From: Deltaproteobacteria bacterium
Lineage (GTDB): Bacteria; Desulfobacterota_B; Binatia; UBA9968
Reading direction: 5' to 3'
Assembly (NCBI GenBank): GCA_027297485.1
Contig: JAPUHZ010000178.1
Location: 1 to 7,425, forward strand
Length of the DNA: 7,425 bases
The position numbers and the translations under genes were made by a program. A model generated the notes under the pieces. That model was not told the origin of the DNA, made no database searches, and worked only from the letters and a program-made list of their open reading frames with translations. Of the stretch, positions 5,650 to 7,425 are shown piece after piece (positions within the stretch are counted from its first letter, which is position 1; each line of letters starts with the position of its first letter).

Positions 5650-6317
5650 ATCTGGCCGTCCTGCTTGTGCAGTCTAAGGTCGGCGGAGTTGGCGATGACT
5701 TCATCGTGGGTCACGATGATGGCCGTCTTCTTCCGCTCCTTGACCAGGTCCCGCATGAGCCCGATGATCTCGTTTCCGGTCTTTGTGTCCAGGTTCCCGG
5801 TCGGCTCATCCGCCAGGATAATTGCTGGATCATTTGCCATGGATCGGGCAATGGCTACTCGCTGTTGTTCGCCGCCGGAGAGGCGGTTCGGCCGGTGTGC
5901 CACGCGATGCCCCAGGCTGACTGCATCCAGAAGGCTTCGCGCCCGCTTTTTTGCCTCTGCCCTCGGAAGGCAAGCAAATTCCATGGGGAGCATGACGTTC
6001 TCCAGAGCTGTAAGGTTGGGGATCAGGCCGTAGTCTTGGAAGACAAAGCCCACTGTTTTGCGTCGATAGGCGGTGAGTTCAGCCTCGCTCAAGCCTCCCA
6101 TATCGGTCCCTACAATGGACACCTTCTCCGAGGTAGGCCGATCCAGCGCTCCCAGGAGATTGAGAAGCGTGGTCTTGCCGCTACCGCTGGAACCGATGAT
6201 GGCGGCCATGACCCCGGATGGTATGACCAAATCCATGCCGTTTAGGGCCTTGACTACATTGTTTCCTAACCGGTATTCCTTTGTCACCTTTTCCAGAACC
6301 GCTGCATGGTCCTCCAT
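5634..6317 (-). CDS. ABC transporter ATP-binding protein, MacB/LolD type (module 2)
   Basis: This 227-residue cytoplasmic ATPase should pair with the permease just upstream. Motifs are Walker A GSSGSGKT (42-49), Q-loop Q94 in [18 protein letters not shown], signature [14 protein letters not shown] (146-159), Walker [13 protein letters not shown] (166-177) and H204 in VTHD; all are intact. Walker A, Q-loop, signature and Walker B fall at the same residue numbers as in the module 1 ATPase, so the two align without gaps over most of their length and are close paralogues. One local oddity is PTSEKVSIVG (61-70), where relatives usually have a glycine-rich turn (S-G-E). ATG 6317 has AAGGAGAG just upstream. 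The gene follows the permease by 42 bases. With the permease interrupted, this ATPase may have lost its partner or serve another one. Confidence 0.92.
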   Translation of the reverse strand: MEDHAAVLEKVTKEYRLGNNVVKALNGMDLVIPSGVMAAIIGSSGSGKTTLLNLLGALDRPTSEKVSIVGTDMGGLSEAELTAYRRKTVGFVFQDYGLIPNLTALENVMLPMEFACLPRAEAKKRARSLLDAVSLGHRVAHRPNRLSGGEQQRVAIARSMANDPAIILADEPTGNLDTKTGNEIIGLMRDLVKERKKTAIIVTHDEVIANSADLRLHKQDGQIREES

Positions 6318-6359
6318 AACACTCTCCTTTTTGTGGATGCTCCGTCTTCTGACAGCGCC

Positions 6360-7425
6360 TCATAGATGTCTTATCGCCTCGGAGGGACGCATCTTGATAG
6401 CGCGGTAGACCGGATAGAGGCTCCCCACAAGTCCGAACAGAAGGGCGAGTGCAAGGCCATAGACCAGCTCACCCAAGGAGAGGCCAAAACCTGTCCCACC
6501 TAAGGCTCCTTCTGTGATTGATCCTAAAAAGAGGTTGGCTAATAGAGAACCGCCGGCGGCATAGACCAGCAGGCCCAAGACGGCTCCAACAGTTGCCAGG
6601 GCGATGGTCTCGACAATAAAGAGACCGGCCACGTCGCCATTGGAGGCCTCGATGGCCTTGAGTATCCCGATCTCCCGGGTCCGCTCCCGGGTAATCAGCA
6701 TCATGGTGAAAAGAACAACCAACGCTCCGGCACCTGCCGAGACCCCCGCCGCCAATAGGCTGTTGAGTCGAATGGCCTTGAGCGCCGTGGCCCACGATGC
6801 AGCTATGTTCAGGCCCGAGATTACATCGGCCTTGCCTAGAAACTTTTTCCAGACGGCCTCTTGAACCTCCTCCACCTTGTCCACGGAGGAAGCCGTGACA
6901 AAGGCATGGCTTGCTTTTGCCCCCTGCTTGAATATCCGTTGGGTAACATCCAGGGGCATGAAGAGCTGGTTGTCTCCGAAAACAAACCCACTCTCGAAGA
7001 TTCCGATCACCTTGGCTTCGGTATCCTCGATGGCTACGTTGGGATCTGGCCGGTCCTGAAGGGCCACCTAGTCGGCCCTCAAGATGAAGGTGTCTCCTGC
7101 CTTGAGGTTGTAGTAATCGGCATACGCTTTCCCTACCACTGCCACGGATTTACCTTTGTCCTGGGGGCTCAGATCACGGCCATCAATAATCTTTGGCTTG
7201 CCAAGCTCGCCATGGGTGGCCAGCCTTAGTGTGGCTCCAGGCCCGACCCCAACAACAATGGATATGGAGGCGGCCCGGTTAGGGTCAAACATTCTCTGGT
7301 AAAGGTATTTCTCCACCTTGACTACGTCCGGCACACCCCTTGCAGGCTCGAAAAAGTCCTCGGGCAGGGCATCCACACCCACACCCATACCGGTGGCTCC
7401 TGCCGCCCGGAGTTCAAGTAGGGTC
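6360..7425 (-). pseudogene. ABC transporter permease, MacB/FtsX type, interrupted by an in-frame TAG (module 2; 5' end outside window)
   Basis: One frame runs from the window edge to TGA 6360-6362 (355 codons counting the stop) and is broken only by TAG at 7068-7070. The part before it (118 residues) holds the periplasmic segment LRLATHGELGKPKIIDGRDL and GKSVAVVGKAYADYYNL. The part after it (235 residues) continues the same domain, GIFESGFVFGDNQLFMPL, then three helices with RTREIGILKAIEAS and the tail SLYPVYRAIKMRPSEAIRHL. The order matches permease B through the break, so this is one gene with a nonsense codon, not two genes. Upstream, the first helix is outside the window. A GTG directly follows the TAG with GAGGG eight bases before, so restart is conceivable but would give a protein lacking helix 1. 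The cause may be a true nonsense mutation, recoding or a sequencing error. Confidence 0.8.

Noticed and set aside
5604..6245. Plus-strand open frame of 213 codons
   Set aside because: It lies opposite the module 2 ATPase, which has every catalytic motif; the translated plus-strand frame shows no domain and has no ribosome site.
6469..6795. Minus-strand open frame of 108 codons in module 2
   Set aside because: It is a different frame within the interrupted permease; the homologous frame carries the helices and the RTREIGILKAIEAS motif, so no frameshift is needed.
1..7425. CRISPR array, tRNA or rRNA genes
   Set aside because: No regularly spaced direct repeats and no recognisable cloverleaf or rRNA core sequences were seen on either strand.

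Overview
All genes that can be supported lie on the minus strand, so the window reads right to left as a series of ABC-transporter operons. The permeases have the four-helix MacB/FtsX layout with a large extracytoplasmic domain, and the AGGAGG ribosome sites and sigma70-like promoters are clear. This fits an environmental, probably Gram-negative bacterium of moderate GC. I cannot name the phylum with confidence; a lineage such as NC10 or Nitrospirota is only a guess.

Right part (7425 to 5634): a second ABC module, with a MacB/FtsX-type permease whose 5' end lies outside the window, then its ATPase. The permease frame is interrupted by one in-frame TAG at 7068-7070, so this copy looks broken, recoded or mis-sequenced. 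A 350-base stretch without a convincing gene follows; it may hold mobile-element debris.

Middle (5291 to 4662): a BrnT/BrnA type II toxin-antitoxin operon. Its consensus promoter (TTGACG, 17 bp, TATACT) is overlapped by a perfect 8+8 palindrome, a likely autoregulatory operator. The toxin GTG sits where transcription should start, suggesting a leaderless message.

Left part (4554 to 1): the main operon. Its promoter has a 19-bp spacer containing a dyad, the hallmark of MerR-family metal regulators. The order is a 45-residue Cys-rich small protein (CX4CXCXC) behind a perfect Shine-Dalgarno, permease A, permease B, ATPase, and a membrane-anchored seven-blade YVTN beta-propeller protein cut by the window edge. 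Junctions are tight except between permease B and the ATPase. There a 104-bp element with perfect 11-bp terminal inverted repeats and TTCA target duplications appears to have inserted; removing it restores a normal junction.

How they may work together (inference): a MerR-type regulator outside the window senses a metal or thiol-reactive stress and switches on a Cys-rich metal-binding peptide, a two-permease MacB-like ABC transporter and a periplasmic propeller protein. I do not recognise this combination as a named system, and it is the best candidate here for something undescribed.
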